Assembly (NCBI GenBank): GCA_963932465.1
Contig: OZ010791.1
Span: 150,333,915 to 150,397,914, forward strand
Source: Maratus speciosus
Lineage: Eukaryota > Arthropoda > Arachnida > Araneae > Salticidae
DNA length: 64,000 nt
Direction: 5' to 3'
The notes below the pieces were generated by a model that saw only the letters and a list, made by a program, of their open reading frames with translations, made no database searches and was not told the origin of the DNA. Positions 1-12,592 of this stretch are shown here, piece by piece. The stretch's first letter is position 1; each line of letters opens with the position of its first letter. The position numbers were made by a program, and so were the translations under genes.

Positions 1-965
1 GTTAAAAAAATCTATATGTGAAGACAAGAGGCTCCTCATCTTGACTATATTGCATTTCCCTCAGGGTTCCCAAAATTATTGTGTAACGTATACTATTGGA
101 AGTACTATTTCAACTTGTTAACTTTATGTTAATTCACAACTCTTTAAATGTTAATCTAACGGATTATTTTAATTCATGTACTCTCCCCAAACCTAGTACG
201 CCAATGAGTAAAAGGAACAATTTGTGTTGTAGGAGTTTCATCATTCCTACTTGCTCTACCCAGCAGAGTTAACCATATCTAAGCATTTCGGGTGCCACTA
301 CCACCGGCAGACATTATAATATTAATGTGCATCTTGATGCGAACCTGAACGATTAAAATATTTATTATCTATTCCTATGATCCACTTTTCTTACCAATTG
401 CCTTTTTGCATACCTGTTTTTTTTTTTTTTTTTTTGAGTACCGTAAACGAGGTTGTGCGAACACCCGGGGCACTAAAAACTAAGGGACGGAAAATTTACA
501 AAATAGTTGGTTGAAACATAACAGCTTTTTAGAAGAAATCATTCGTAGGGTACTAAACATAATCTCGCAAAAGAGCCGTAATTACTAAAGTCGCCTCTGA
601 ATATGTTTATTGATCAATTTTTGTATAAGCAAAATTTTTAATTGACATATATTTAGCGCGTAAATTTCGTCTGATACAGAACAGAACGAACTCCAGAGCT
701 CTCTGAAGTGGATAACATTTTTTTGACCGACCCTATATTTTTCAAGATCCAAACTGTGCAAAATAATGTTTTTTTTCGGGATTTTTTTGTACAAGTGTTT
801 CTTAGGAGCTTAAAAGTTCCCAAAATGCAAATTCGACAAAATAAATTGTTATAAAACAAAAATCAATCCATATGACATCAGAAAACTTTGGAAATGTTTC
901 ATGAACCGTTCAGACTTGCTTTATGTTCCTCTTGATAAAGATTAAAAGTTATTTTAGGACCTTCT
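1..965. other. Unassigned AT-rich sequence
   Basis: I see no supportable gene or transposon. There is a poly-T run at about 418-435. Two short overlapping open frames on the minus strand near 585-859 are low-complexity and have no recognisable domain. Confidence 0.5.
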
Positions 966-969
966 TTAA

Positions 970-1394
970 GGCTGTTCTCAACTGCTCTGCTTAACAAGCG
1001 CTAAACGTTTTGACACATTTACAAATTCATTTTTTAACGGAAAGATATATAATTGGAAAGCCTGACCATGGAAGCGATTTGGAATCGAACTGTGTTTTCT
1101 ATTTTTTGATCAATCAATTACCTATTAAGTTATAAGCGATTTTGATCACGTTACACTGCATTTTTCTCCCCTTACTGACTGGGTTTTCTTCTTTCGTTCG
1201 GAAGTTCAGTTCAAAATGCCAACTTTGACAGTATTTTCTGAAAGATCTATTGCGTTTGCAAAAAAAAAGAAAAGGAAAAACCAGATCGATGACATAGTTT
1301 CTGAATTACAACACCTTCTAGTTTCATGCGTTTCCGAACAAAAATGAATTAAAACTTATGTCAGAAAGTTGACCCTTTGGATTTGAGAACAGCC
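970..1394 (+). mobile_element. Family A TTAA-flanked MITE, copy 1
   Basis: Complete copy of a repeated element of about 425 bp. It starts GGCTGTTCTCAA and ends with the exact reverse complement TTGAGAACAGCC, and TTAA flanks both ends (966-969 and 1395-1398). No coding frame is present. An A-rich run sits at about 1260. TTAA duplications are known for the piggyBac and Kolobok superfamilies; which one applies here is not resolved. About ten copies occur in this window. Confidence 0.9.
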
Positions 1395-1398
1395 TTAA

Positions 1399-2144
1399 GA
1401 GTTCGCCTAATTCTGTTTTTACACGATAGATGCACGTAAAAATAAGTACATTGCATCTATTTAAATGAAGATTCGTTCCATATCTACAAAAATCATAAGA
1501 AATTAATAATACAATAAATATTATGAAAACTTTTGTTGTTATCATAGTTTTTTTTGCGTGTGCTGCACTTTAAATTAGAAAGATTTCATATGAATTAAAC
1601 ATTTACAGAAAATTTTCATTCGGGATACAATAACAGTGATAAACAAGCACGAAAATTATGCAGAAAAATCTGACTTACATATAAGAAAATTCATTTTATA
1701 CTCACTTTCTTACAATAATTCTAATGCGGAAGGCTGGAATATCAGTGCACTTAGAAATTTTTTGGTCATCATCTAATTCTTCGATTGGTGAAAATGTTTT
1801 GGTGATTACGTGGATAAAATTATTTCTAGTGTCAGAGCTGATGTTTCACTGATTTTTGTTCCGTGTGAGAATCGTGAAACCTTTTATAATATCCCAGACT
1901 TTTAAAGACTATCCTTTTCTTTTAATTCACTTCTAGAACTTTCTTTTCAGAGTTCATTAATGTATATGTATCTGCCCAGCCCAATTCTTATGGTTAAATG
2001 TCTTCTACATTTGCCATGCAGATGTCCGAACTTTGATCTGTTCATTTGTACCGTGTTTTTTTTATTCCTTGCACTTTCTGATGTATCTTCGCAAAGGGAC
2101 GACGTGCCTTTTTCTCTCCCTTTACTTTACTTTACTTTATACTA
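1399..2144. other. Unassigned AT-rich sequence
   Basis: No recognisable gene or repeat. A 61-codon frame at 1960-2145 runs into a short TTTAC repeat and has no supported function. Confidence 0.45.
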
Positions 2145-5100
2145 GCAAACCCCGCGGCTTTGCTCACGCAATAGTTGAAATATGCTAAGTGATATTTACA
2201 TGACTATTTTTTGTTAGAAGAACACTTTCTGAAATAATTCAAAAATTACAAATTAAGCCACAGTTTGACTAAACTTCATTATAAAAGTGTAATAGATAGA
2301 AATGAGATTTTAATTAATAAGAAGAAATAAACATAATTCCAATCAAATGATAATTTAGAAAGTATTTTGAAACTTTTATGCTCATTTCATACGCTCATTT
2401 CAGTATTAATTTGAAGTTTTGAATTTTTTAGAAACCATCGTAACACATTTACATCTTAAAATTAACCATCATGTCAAATTCCAAGCTTCTTGTCTAACAG
2501 TCCACCACCTCTCTGGTGTTAGTGGCACCAACATAAAAGGCCGAAACAGAGTTGAAATAGAATGTCTCAAAAAATGTTGAAACAGAGACTGTCACCATTA
2601 TTTTGCCAACATTAACCTTGAAATCGGTTGGTATTTAATATTCTATAGAAAAGCTAATTTAGATGTCTTTAAAGGCTTTCTTGTTGTTCCTGCCAACCCG
2701 GTGGTAGTGACACCGGCATAAAATATAGCCCGTATAGGATCAGGGACTATCACTCCTGATTCGCAACCAATAACTTCTGTAATCGGTTTTATTATTTTAT
2801 TTCCTGAGATTCTATAGAAATCGTAATTTAGGACTCTTTTAGAATGCTTTTCGCTCCTTCCCTTCGCTTCACCCCTTTTTAATTTCGAATTTATTTTTGA
2901 CTGTTCTTAGAGGACAATTATATTTTATAAGTAACTACTGTGCTATATTTAAAGTTTCGAGCCTCTTCAGTACCGCAGAAATAGCAATTTAGAAAGTTTT
3001 TTGCTCCTGCAATCCTCGACATAAAATATAGCTTATGTTTGAGCAGGTTCTATCACCATCAATTTGCAACCATTATGTTTGAAATCGGTTTCGTATTTCA
3101 TACGATTTCATAAAAATCGGAATTTAGAGCGCTTATAGAGCGCTTTTCGCTCACTTCATCCTTTCAAATTTGGAATTTACTTTCGACAATTCTTAGAAAG
3201 CATTTGCATCTTTGAAGCAATTACCATTACAAATTTAAAATGTTAGACCACCTCAGTAACACACACACAAAAAAAAACGCAATTTAAAACATTTTATGCT
3301 CCTGTAACCTCCAGGTGGTAGTGACAACAACGTAAAACATAGGCTATGTTGGAGCGGGGAATGTCACCATCAATTTGAAACCATTACTTCTGAAATCGGT
3401 TTATATTTGCTGAGATTGCGTAGAAATCGCTATTTAGAAAGTTTTTAGAACGATTTTCGTTTATTTTCACCCCTTTTAAATTTCAAATTTTTAACGAACT
3501 CTTCTCAGATAGTATTTACCTCTCATAAGTAATTACCATTCCAAATTTCATGTTGTTAGCCCCTTCAGTATCACAAAAATCACAATTTAGAACGTTTTTT
3601 AAAATGCAACCGCAAGGTGGTAGTGACGCCGACATGAAATAAATCCTATATTGGAGCAAGGGCTGTCATCATCAATTTCCAACCATTACTTTTGAAATCG
3701 GTTGGGTACATGCTGAGATTGCGTATAGAAATCGCAATTTAGAACTGTTTTCGTCCATTTTCACCCCTTTTAAATTTCGAATTATTTAGGAAATGTTCTT
3801 AGAGATCATTTATGTCTTATAAGTAACTACCATACCTAGTTTCAAGTTGCTAGCCCCTGCAGTATTACAAAAAACGCAATTTAGATCGTTTTTTGCTCCA
3901 TTACCCCCTTTCGGGTAGTGGCACCGGCATGAAATACAGCCTATGTTGGATCGAGGGCTGTCACCATCGTTTTCACGCCATTATTTTTTAAATCGGTTCG
4001 GTACTTCCTGAGATTGTGTAGAAATCACAATTTAGAAAGATTTTTAGAACGCTTTTTGCTCATTTTCACCCCTTTTAAATTTCGATTTTTTAGGAAATGT
4101 TCTTAGAGATCATTTATATCTTATAAATAACTGCCCTGCCTAATTTCAGGATTCTAGGCCCTTCAGTAACACAAAAATCGCAATTTAGAACGTTTTTTGC
4201 TTCTGCAACTCCTAGGTGGTAGTGATAGTGACACCGACATGAAATAGAGCCTATGTTGGAGCAAGGGCTGTCATCATCAATTTCCAACCATTACTTTTGA
4301 AATAGGTTGGGTACTTTCTGAGGTTGCGTAGAAATCGCCATTTAGAACGTTTTTTAGAACTCTTTTCGCGCATTTTCAGCCCTTTTAAATTTCGAATTTT
4401 TAAAGAAATGTTCTTACAGATCATTTATATCTTATACGTAACAACCATTCCAAATTCCATGTATCTGGGGCCTTCAGTAACACAAAAATCGCAATTTCGA
4501 GCTTTTTTTTGCTCCTGCACCCCCTTTATGGGTAGTGGCACCGACATAAAACGCAGCCTATATTGGATCAAGGGTTGTCACCATCATTGCAAAACCATTA
4601 TTTTTGAAATCGGTTTGATACTTCTTGAGATTGCCTAAAAATCGCCATTTAGAACGCTTTTTAGAACGCTTTTGCCGCATTTTCACCCCTTTTAAATTTC
4701 GAATTTTTTAAGAAATGTTTTTAGAGATTATTTATATCTAATAAGTAACTACCATGCCAAATTCCATGTATCTGCACCCTTCAGTAACACAAAAATTGCA
4801 ATTTCGAACATTTTTTGCTCCTCCACCTCCTTTAGGGGTACTGGCACCGACATAAAATATAGCCTATGTTGAAGCAAGGATTATCACCATCATTTTGACA
4901 CCATTATTTTTTAAATCGGTTTGGTGCTTTCTGAAATTGCGTAAAAAACGTCATTTAGAACGTTTTTCAGAACGCTTTTCGTGCATTTTCACCCCTTTTT
5001 AATTTCGATTTTTTAAAGAAATGTCCTTAGAGATCATTAGTATCTTGTAAGTAACTATCATTCCAAATTTCATGTTTCTAGGCCCTTCAGTAACACAAAA

Positions 5101-5290
5101 ATCGCATTTTTAGAACGTTTTTTGCTCTTGCACCCCCGTTTGGCCAGTGGCACGGTCATAAGATATAGCCTAAGATATAGTTCTAAGTTGGACTAACACC
5201 ATCATTTTGATACCATTACTTTTGGAATCGGTTTGGTAGTTCCAGAGCTTACAAATAAACAATTTTCACCTCTTTTTAATATTAGTATAG
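2145..5290 (+). repeat. Diverged tandem array, about 305-bp unit, 9-10 copies
   Basis: A motif like GGTAGTGGCACCGACATAAA recurs near 2519, 2699, 3307, 3615, 3905, 4216, 4531, 4837 and 5141, mostly 290-315 bp apart. Between occurrences the same order of sub-motifs returns: AAATCGGTTTGGTACTT, GAGATTGCGTAGAAATCGC, TTTTCACCCCTTTTAAATTT, CCAAATTTCATGT and CCCTTCAGTAACACAAAAAT. The array begins just after a phrase containing CCCCGCGGCTTTGCTCACG, a type of phrase I have seen at edges of widespread arthropod repeats. No long reading frame survives. Element class is unknown. Confidence 0.85.
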
Positions 5291-6876
5291 ATTAGTATAG
5301 ATTATTTTAATCAAGAGAAGAATTAAAATTTTTAAATGGAAAGCCGTTAGATTTCCTGTCTGAAACCTCACACTAAATACATTTAAAATGAAAAAAAAAA
5401 TAATATAAATTCTCCAATTTCCTCTCCTCATACACTATAGGATATATAAGTGAAATATGCAAATCGCTTCGCTGGTGATGATGAACTGAGGATCTGGGCA
5501 GACTCTGGGTTAATCTGAAGTAAGAGAAATTTCTGATCTCTTTAACTCAAATTTGCTGAAAAATGTTTTACATGAATACATAAGTAGTAAAAGAGGTCAC
5601 TCCGTAAATTCATATTAATTGTAATATTAAATTCAGTTAATTATTACTGCTTTCGTATTGTGGCTAAGGTTTTATATAATTCTCTGTGTATAATTGCCTT
5701 TAACAATTTCAGATCATGTTGAAATTTTCTAGCTCATTCCTCATTAAGATCAATTTAGGAAAATGAGTACGCAGTTTATTGGTAAATTCAAAACCTAATT
5801 TAGTTAAATATGCTTTTTTGACTAGTATCCTTTTTATCATTATGGGGAATCAGATAATCAAACCGGGCTACCCGGATTAAAGACTCGCAGTGTAACATCG
5901 TAGATGAAAATAGTTTTTAATTGAAAACTCATATATAGAAGTTCTATTATCATATATATTTTTTCTTTGATTAACCCCTAACTTCAGCCAAAAGCATTTT
6001 TGATACTCAAAAAGATTTGATTTTCAAAAAGTATAGTCAGGATGGTAATTATATGAGCACTTTTTACATTATCAACATTGTTATTTTTATTTTTATTTAT
6101 TTATTTATTTATTTTGCTTATTTCTATTTGGAAAAGTGGTGATTTTAGTGCATAGAAAGTAACTTTGATCGTTTAAGAACAACACCTTTTAAAAGTTTAA
6201 ATTCTCATAGCTATTTTTTTTTTTTTTTTAAGTTAAAAGGATGGTTATCATTACCCCACCAAAAACTCACAATCACATAAGTTTGGGGTATTTAAGACCT
6301 CTAGTGGGGAAATTATGACCACTATATCTTCTCTTTATACTTGCCAATACACATTTTGTTTGAGGTAATTGTGACCACTTTGAACTACAAAGTGACAAAT
6401 CCGCTTATCAAAATTTTTATAGACTTAAGTTTCAAATTGCTGTTTGGATATCAAAAAGACTTCAGACTAGTAATAAAGAATATCTAAGGTGAAATATACA
6501 TTATGAGGTTAATATCTAAGCTTGAAACAATATTTTGCCATACACAGTTTTTTCCAATATGACTGCGGTCATAATTACCACACCTGACCGTGACCCTACT
6601 TCCGCATTAGAGACATGCCAGTGGTCGATTGAGAAACATTCCACTGTTTATAGCATGGCAACCTGTGTGACTCTGATTATTTCAGATTAATTCTGATTAA
6701 TTAAATTATGAGAAATATCAGCAACAATACACAACTACAAATGCTTGTTCAAGCATGCATACTCAAAATTTCATGCTTGTTTACTTCTGTATTTTCATAA
6801 ACAGTAAAAATGCTACAAGCCGAATATAGTAAGCAAAAAAAAAAAAAAAACGACTCCAATTACTTTTTTTTATTAA
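5291..6876. other. Unassigned AT-rich sequence with a TTTA microsatellite
   Basis: A TTTA-type microsatellite lies at about 6080-6116 and an A run at about 6837-6850. I see no gene. Confidence 0.45.
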
Positions 6877-7288
6877 GGGTGTACTAAAAAGCAATTTTCC
6901 CACGCTCAACAATTCAAAATTTTCGGACACATTTTCAGACACATTTTTTAAATGTGAAAACATGAAACATGCTGACACGATTTTTGAAGAGATGTAAGCG
7001 GCCGTGTGTTTTCATTTTTCGCTCATTTAATTAGAACTTGATTTATAAACAATTATTTTCTCAGTATGACCCTTTTTTTCGTTCCCAGATCTCTCATTTC
7101 GGGAAATTCGGTTCAAAACGTCAACTTTGACAGCATTTTTTACAATATATTCTGCCTTTATCAAAAAATTGACAAGCACGGCACGTTTTATAGTTTCTGA
7201 ATAAGAGGCTCTGCCAATTTCATGCGTTTCAAACAAAAATGAATTTGAAAATGAATAAGAAAAAAGGCAGTTTGGGTGTTGTACACCC
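6877..7288 (+). mobile_element. Family B TTAA-flanked MITE, copy 1
   Basis: Left end GGGTGTAC and right end GTACACCC are inverted, with TTAA at 6873-6876 and 7289-7292. The body shares the order of blocks with other B copies: the ATTTTCGGACACATTTTCAG block, an AATTAGAACTTGATTTATAA block, and TTCGGTTCAAAACGTCAACT. The interior is homologous to family A. It encodes no recognisable protein. Confidence 0.9.
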
Positions 7289-7454
7289 TTAATAATGGGG
7301 TTAAAAAATATGATTTTTTGCAATTTTTTTTTCAAAAAAATTGGTAAGGGAAGCGGTTAAATTATGGAAATTTATTAAAATATTTTATTGACCTTCATAT
7401 TTTATTTTCTACCGGTGTAATGATTTGGATTTCGCTGATATATTTTTAACATCA

Positions 7455-7592
7455 TACACTCTAAATTAAAATGTCTGAAATTCAGACACTTAAGTGTCTG
7501 AAATGGAGTGTTCAATTTTCAGACATTTTAAAATGTCTGAATTTTTTCAGACACTTTTTGCGTCTGAATTTCAGACACTTCAAATGTCTGAA
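7455..7592. repeat. Palindrome island built from TGTCTGAA / TTCAGACA
   Basis: Over about 140 bp the eight-base word TGTCTGAA and its reverse complement TTCAGACA occur again and again, giving stacked palindromes such as GTCTGAAATTCAGAC and GACACTTAAGTGTC. The island starts with TACACTCTAAATT, which resembles the ACACTGTAAA end of family D. No TSD was identified. Confidence 0.7.
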
Positions 7593-7739
7593 TCGCATCC
7601 ATTTTTTTGTAAGCATCATACGTAGCCATGTTAGACCACGTTGAATCCTGGAAAAATATTTGGCTGTGGTCCTACCCCTCCCCGCCCCCCCCCCCCCAAT
7701 ACAGCCTGATTTTTTTGGTGCTCTCAGTTTTGGTATACA

Positions 7740-8890
7740 ATTTTCGTTACGTTGATAATTTAAATCTTTTACGACATTGTACTGATTATAATCAATATCT
7801 TGAACTTCAGGAGTAGAACAAGATTAAAAAACAAAAAATATTTATCTAAATATTAGATTTTTTTAAATTTATTTTGTTTTTAACCTTATTTTACTTTAAA
7901 AGTTCAAAATATTGATTATAATCAGTACAATTTCGAAACAGATTTAAAATATAAGCTTTACAAATATTGCACATCAAATTTGGGGGCACTACAGTCGTAG
8001 GGGGACGGGGCACTTCCCAGTTTGCCCTTCCTTTAATCAAGAAGTACTTTTGCAAAAAACGCAACCCTGCATTATAGTTGTCTAAATTGAGATGTCCGGT
8101 ATTCGGGAGTATCCGTTGTGGAGGTTAATGGACATTCTCGAATAGCGAACACCTCTATTTAACGAATACTTTTTTAATCAGCAGACATACATATTTGTAT
8201 ATTTTTACCTCAAAAAAGTAGACATCTCCAATTATCGGACAAATTCCGCGGTCCCGAAGTGTTCGCTATTAAGGGCTTTTAAGGTACATAGATAAATATA
8301 TATATATATTTTATAATCTTGTCCTACTCTAAAAGTTCAAAATATTTATTATACTCGGTTGAATGTGGAAAAAGATTTAAAATATCAGATGTACGAAAAT
8401 TGCAAAAATCCCCCCCCCCCTCCCCAAAAAAATGAAAATATAAAAAAATATATTGCCACATAGGCAATTTTACATATACATCACTTGATAATCACAACAG
8501 CCATTTAACTATGAATAATGAAAATAAATAAATAAATATTCTACTTTAATAACATTGGGGAAAAAATGACTTTGGTATTTTGTTAAATATATTTGCGTTT
8601 TTAAACTTGTCCTACTCTAAAAGTTCAAAACTTTCATTATAATCAGTGCAAGATTTAAGATATCAGCTTTACAAAAATTCATGCAAAATCCCCCCCTCCC
8701 CCCCCCAAAAAAAATGAAAATACTTATTTAAAAATTATGTTTTTAAAAAATTTATATTTCCACATTGGCAAGTTTTTATGTAGATCAGAGGGTACTCACA
8801 AAAGCTATTCAACTATCAATAAAAACAAATAAGTACATATTCTATATTAAAAACATGAGGAAAAAATAACTTATGATTTCCAAACTTCTT
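7740..8890. repeat. Diverged direct and inverted repeats around AAAGTTCAAAATATT
   Basis: A block containing AAAGTTCAAAATATTGATTATAATCAGT occurs near 7899; related blocks occur near 8330 and 8620, each followed by a poly-C tract and then AAATGAAAATA. The last two define a tandem pair with a period of about 290 bp. A reverse-complement copy lies at about 7774-7810, forming a small inverted repeat with the 7899 block. Confidence 0.6.
8076..8285. mobile_element. Possible decayed pogo/Tigger-like MITE
   Basis: The segment holds phrases such as TAGCGAACACCTC and GGTCCCGAAGTGTTCGCTAT in opposed orientation, a style I associate with pogo-group terminal sequences. I could not find clean terminal repeats or a TA duplication, so this is tentative. 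Confidence 0.3.
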
Positions 8891-10055
8891 TCGTCTTAAA
8901 TATATACAGTAACATCTGTCATTTTTGTATTTTTCGTATAAGTGCATATAAATAAAGTTACCACAATTTTAAATACGAAATCTAGTTAGAGGTTTTTACT
9001 TTTTCCCATTATAAATTTCAAATTACTTTTTTATTAAAAATAATAAAAAATCAGTATTAGAGTTGATTGCAAATCAAATACATATGTATATTTTTACAGG
9101 CAGCTTCATATAATAGACCAGTCTCATTTACTTTATTTATCTTTTTTTAATCTGCGGTTTTATGCCAGGAAGTAAGAAAGCATTAGGTCATCTTTCAAAG
9201 TTTTTTTTTTTCTTTACTTCCTTGTGGCCGTCATTTACTGCGAGATAAAAATTATCCATTGAAACTAAGAACTGACATTGAATATATAATTCGTAATAAA
9301 AAAGAACGTCATAAGTTTAAAAATATATACTTCTAGAATTAGTGGGGTTTTTTGCGAACAGATTCAAAACTAATTAAATTTCATGCAGGATTTTGTTTAG
9401 TACAATAAATAAAATCATAAAATACACTAATTTTACTACTATAAAGAAACTTACTTGAGTTGCTGCAAGAGGTAAGAAATATTCCTCGATTTGAAATTTT
9501 AAAAACTACCACAACCACAGTGAGGGAGAAAGACTTTCATCAGTTTAAAAGGTAATCCCATAATACATCCGACTAGCCATATTTAAAGAATGAGATGGTT
9601 CATCCTAAAAACAGGACCCGCCAGACAAAAGTTTCTTTTTTTTTGCCAGCTTCGACAGGACGAAGATGAATAACACAATATTATTGATATAAATTGATAC
9701 GAGTTAACACTAAGCCCATTGCACACGCTTTGTAGAATTCCCGGGTGTAATCTTCAACCGTCGTCTACTTCTGTTCTGTGTCTATCCCGCCCTTGTATCG
9801 ACGACAGCTTCTAAGAGACATTTGATGTCGAGCACACACGTCAGATGTATGTATTCAATAAATAAATAATCCAAGTTAATACGAATTAAAATCACAGTAC
9901 TTCACATTTCGCAAACAACGAATTAAAATACACGCGTACATAAAAACAAACTTTGTTTCAATTACAACGTATACCACTTCGAACGAAGACATCTAAAACG
10001 CATGCGCAATTGGGAGTGCTAGTGCCCCCTGGTGGTTATTGCGTCGGAAGAATCA
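8891..10055. other. Unassigned sequence
   Basis: Mostly AT-rich. The part at about 9730-9860 is less AT-rich and is followed by AATAAATAAATAA, which could act as poly(A) signals, but no splice-supported or long frame identifies a gene. Confidence 0.35.
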
Positions 10056-10288
10056 AAACGTCTTAAATTAAGACACGTTTAAAGCAATGAAGTGTCTTAA
10101 AATAAGACGTTTGCGGATATTTTAGACATTATTCTCAGTTCGTTTACACCATGGTCATAGTAAGACGCTTATGTATCTTAAATTAAGACATCTATAGTGT
10201 CTTAATTTTCAGATTAAGACACTTAAGTGTCTAAAATTCTTTTTCAGTTACATATGTGTCTAAATTTAAGACGCTTCTATTTGCAGTG
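10056..10288. repeat. Palindrome island built from GTCTTAA / TTAAGAC
   Basis: The word GTCTTAA and its complement TTAAGAC (with TGTCTAAA variants) are stacked over about 230 bp, including GTCTTAAATTAAGAC and GACACTTAAGTGTC. The right edge read on the minus strand starts ACACTGCAAATAG, again like the ACACTGTAAA end of family D. The design parallels the island at 7455-7592 but uses a different core word. Confidence 0.7.
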
Positions 10289-10324
10289 TATTTTCCATGA
10301 AAGGAGAAAAATCAAAGCAACAAA

Positions 10325-10430
10325 CACCAATTTAATTTTGACCTGCCAATTTGATGCGTTTCAGAACAAAAATGAATTTAAAAATGAGTCAGAAAATAAG
10401 CAGTTTGGATTTGAGTACACCCCTAAGAGG
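10325..10430 (+). mobile_element. Family B fragment, right end only
   Basis: About 105 bp match the right part of family B (AATGAATTTAAAAATGAGTC, then GATTTGAGTACACCC). The left three quarters are absent. Confidence 0.75.
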
Positions 10431-10432
10431 CT

Positions 10433-10716
10433 ACTTCACTCACGCGAAAACACTAATGCTAATCCTATTAATCCTGTTCACTAATGCTAATCTTATGGAA
10501 GAAATTTTTTTTTAAAGATATCTTGTTTGCATTTTAATATTTTTAAAGGATTTTGTTTTTGCATTGGCTAGCTGAGAAATATCTGTACATAGGCCGTTTG
10601 TTACTTTTTCGATTTTGTTTCAGGTTTTTTTTTAATTTGGATACTCAATGCAAAATATATATATATATATATTGAAATGCAAGCGAGATATCTTAAAAAA
10701 TGTCTTCCATAGATAA
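10433..10716. mobile_element. Family C long-TIR MITE, copy 1 (partial)
   Basis: The left part GCTACTTCACTCACGCGAAAAC followed by a TATCTTGTTTGCATTTTAATAT block is mirrored on the right by ATTGAAATGCAAGCGAGATATC. The same layout occurs at 44248-44697. The outer right end is missing or decayed here. Confidence 0.65.
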
Positions 10717-11317
10717 AAAATATATGAAGATATTTAAGGGGGGAAAATGATTAATAGAAGAAAATATTAACCTAAAGATAAGATTTTATCTAAGAAAACA
10801 TTTTAGTTATTTTATTTCCTGGTATTTTAAGAAAATCTCTCAACTTTTAAATTCTCCTCCCAAATATGCATAGGTTGTACCCGGACTAAGTTTCTTCCTC
10901 CGCGAAACGGTCAATAAACATGAAAAAACATTGAAACTATATTAAAATGAGAAATGTCAAAATATGGACTTAATACCTCTGAAAAATCACCGATTCAATT
11001 ATTACTTTTATTATTATCTGCATGTGGTAATTAGTGATAATATATGCTTTTGCATTTACTATTATCACTTCATTCATGTTTCAGGATTTAGTTATAAGGC
11101 AAAAACAGAAGAAAAAAAATAGTTTAAAGCTCTGGATACAGTGGCTAAATGTTTTATTTGAAAAATATGTTTCATTTTTTAAATTTAAAAGTACGGCTAG
11201 ATGCCAAAACCATTACTATATGATAAACAAAATACTGGAAAGCTGTTATGTGTACATTTAATCTTATTGCAATACAACATTTTCGAAACGTATTCCAAAG
11301 TTCTTCTAATACCTTAA
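10717..11317. other. Unassigned AT-rich sequence
   Basis: No recognisable gene or repeat. The 75-codon frame at 11034-11261 has no domain signature. Confidence 0.4.
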
Positions 11318-11746
11318 GGCTGTTCTTAACTGCTCCGGTGAACAAGCGCAAAACGTTCTGACATTTACAAATTCATTTTTTAGCGGAGAGACATATAATT
11401 CGAAAGCCTGGCCATGGAAGCGATTTAGAATTGAACTATTTTTTCCTTTTTTTGATCAATCAATTACCCACTGAGTTATAAACTATCGATCACGTGACAA
11501 ACCCGTTTTTCGGCCGCTCTTGTGTGATTTTTCTACTTTCGCGCGGAAATCCGGTTCAAAAGGTCCACTTTGACATTATTTTCTGAACGATCTATTGCTT
11601 TTGCAAAAAAAAAAAAAAAAAAAATGGAAAAAACAGCTCGATGACATAGTTTCTGAACAACAACACCAGCTAGTTTCATGCATTTTCGAACAAAAATAAA
11701 TTAAAACTTATGTCAGGAAGTTGCCCTTTTGGATTTGAGAACAGCC
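11318..11746 (+). mobile_element. Family A TTAA-flanked MITE, copy 2
   Basis: Starts GGCTGTTCTTAAC and ends TTGAGAACAGCC, flanked by TTAA at 11314-11317 and 11747-11750. The usual internal A run lies at about 11605-11622. It is about 429 bp and non-coding. Confidence 0.9.
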
Positions 11747-12043
11747 TTAATAACCCTCTATGTACTGGATTATGAAATCATGAAAATTTTATCTTCTAAA
11801 GCATTTTTCGTGAGAAGATTTACATAATCATTTAATAAATTGTAGAAGAATTTTAGAAGGATTGGAGGATTTAGAAGGACTCATTATATTTGTATTTATA
11901 GGGATTTTGCGCAATATTTATAACCCCACGCAAATCTTTTATTTTAAATATTTTCCTTAATATTTTATAGAGTTAGGAAATGTACAAATTTAATGTTCTT
12001 ACAACAGAAATATAGAAATATCCCCCCCCCCCCTACACACACA

Positions 12044-12254
12044 CACTGTAAAAAAAGAAAAAAAAAAGGACTAAAAAACGGAAATACTACTGGCAATCTA
12101 AACGCCAGTACTATTTCCGTTTTTTTACGGGAATTTTTAACCATAAATTACAGAAAATTTTCCGTTTTTCTGATTAAAAACGGAAAATGTTCTGTAATTT
12201 ATGGGTAAAAATTCCCGTAAAAAAACGTAAATAGTACTGTCGTCTAGATTGCCA

Positions 12255-12286
<32 letters not shown>

Positions 12287-12295
12287 CTTACAGTG
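12044..12295. mobile_element. Family D foldback (hairpin) element
   Basis: The element begins CACTGTAAAAAAAG and ends CTTACAGTG. Inside, two arms of about 105 bp are near-perfect inverted repeats: GGCAATCTAAACGCCAG on the left pairs with the block ending CTAGATTGCCAGT on the right, and the ACGGAAAATGTTCTGTAAT region is mirrored around a few-base loop near 12173. A poly-T run follows the right arm. A transcript would form a very stable hairpin. Confidence 0.85.
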
Positions 12296-12592
12296 AACGC
12301 CAAGAAAGCTGAAAAGATGCAAAGGTAAAAGAAATCATCCTTTTAAAAATATTTTTGTTTTGTGTATAACCAGTAATGCTTTTGGAACAAAATAAAGTGA
12401 TGTATCTATAACTCATTCTAAACTGTATTACAATTAATCGATGTATTAAATGAATTTTATAACAAGGTATTTTAATAGTATTTTTATAAGCACCGTCAGT
12501 AGATAAAGTGTTAATAGTACGCAAACTAACTATATTTGTCAGATTTTAGTAAATGGCATATCATAAATTTCAACAAAACTTAATGCTTGTTT

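Noticed and set aside
7455..7592. CRISPR-like array
   Set aside because: Repeats are short palindromes in both orientations without spacers of constant size, in a eukaryotic context.
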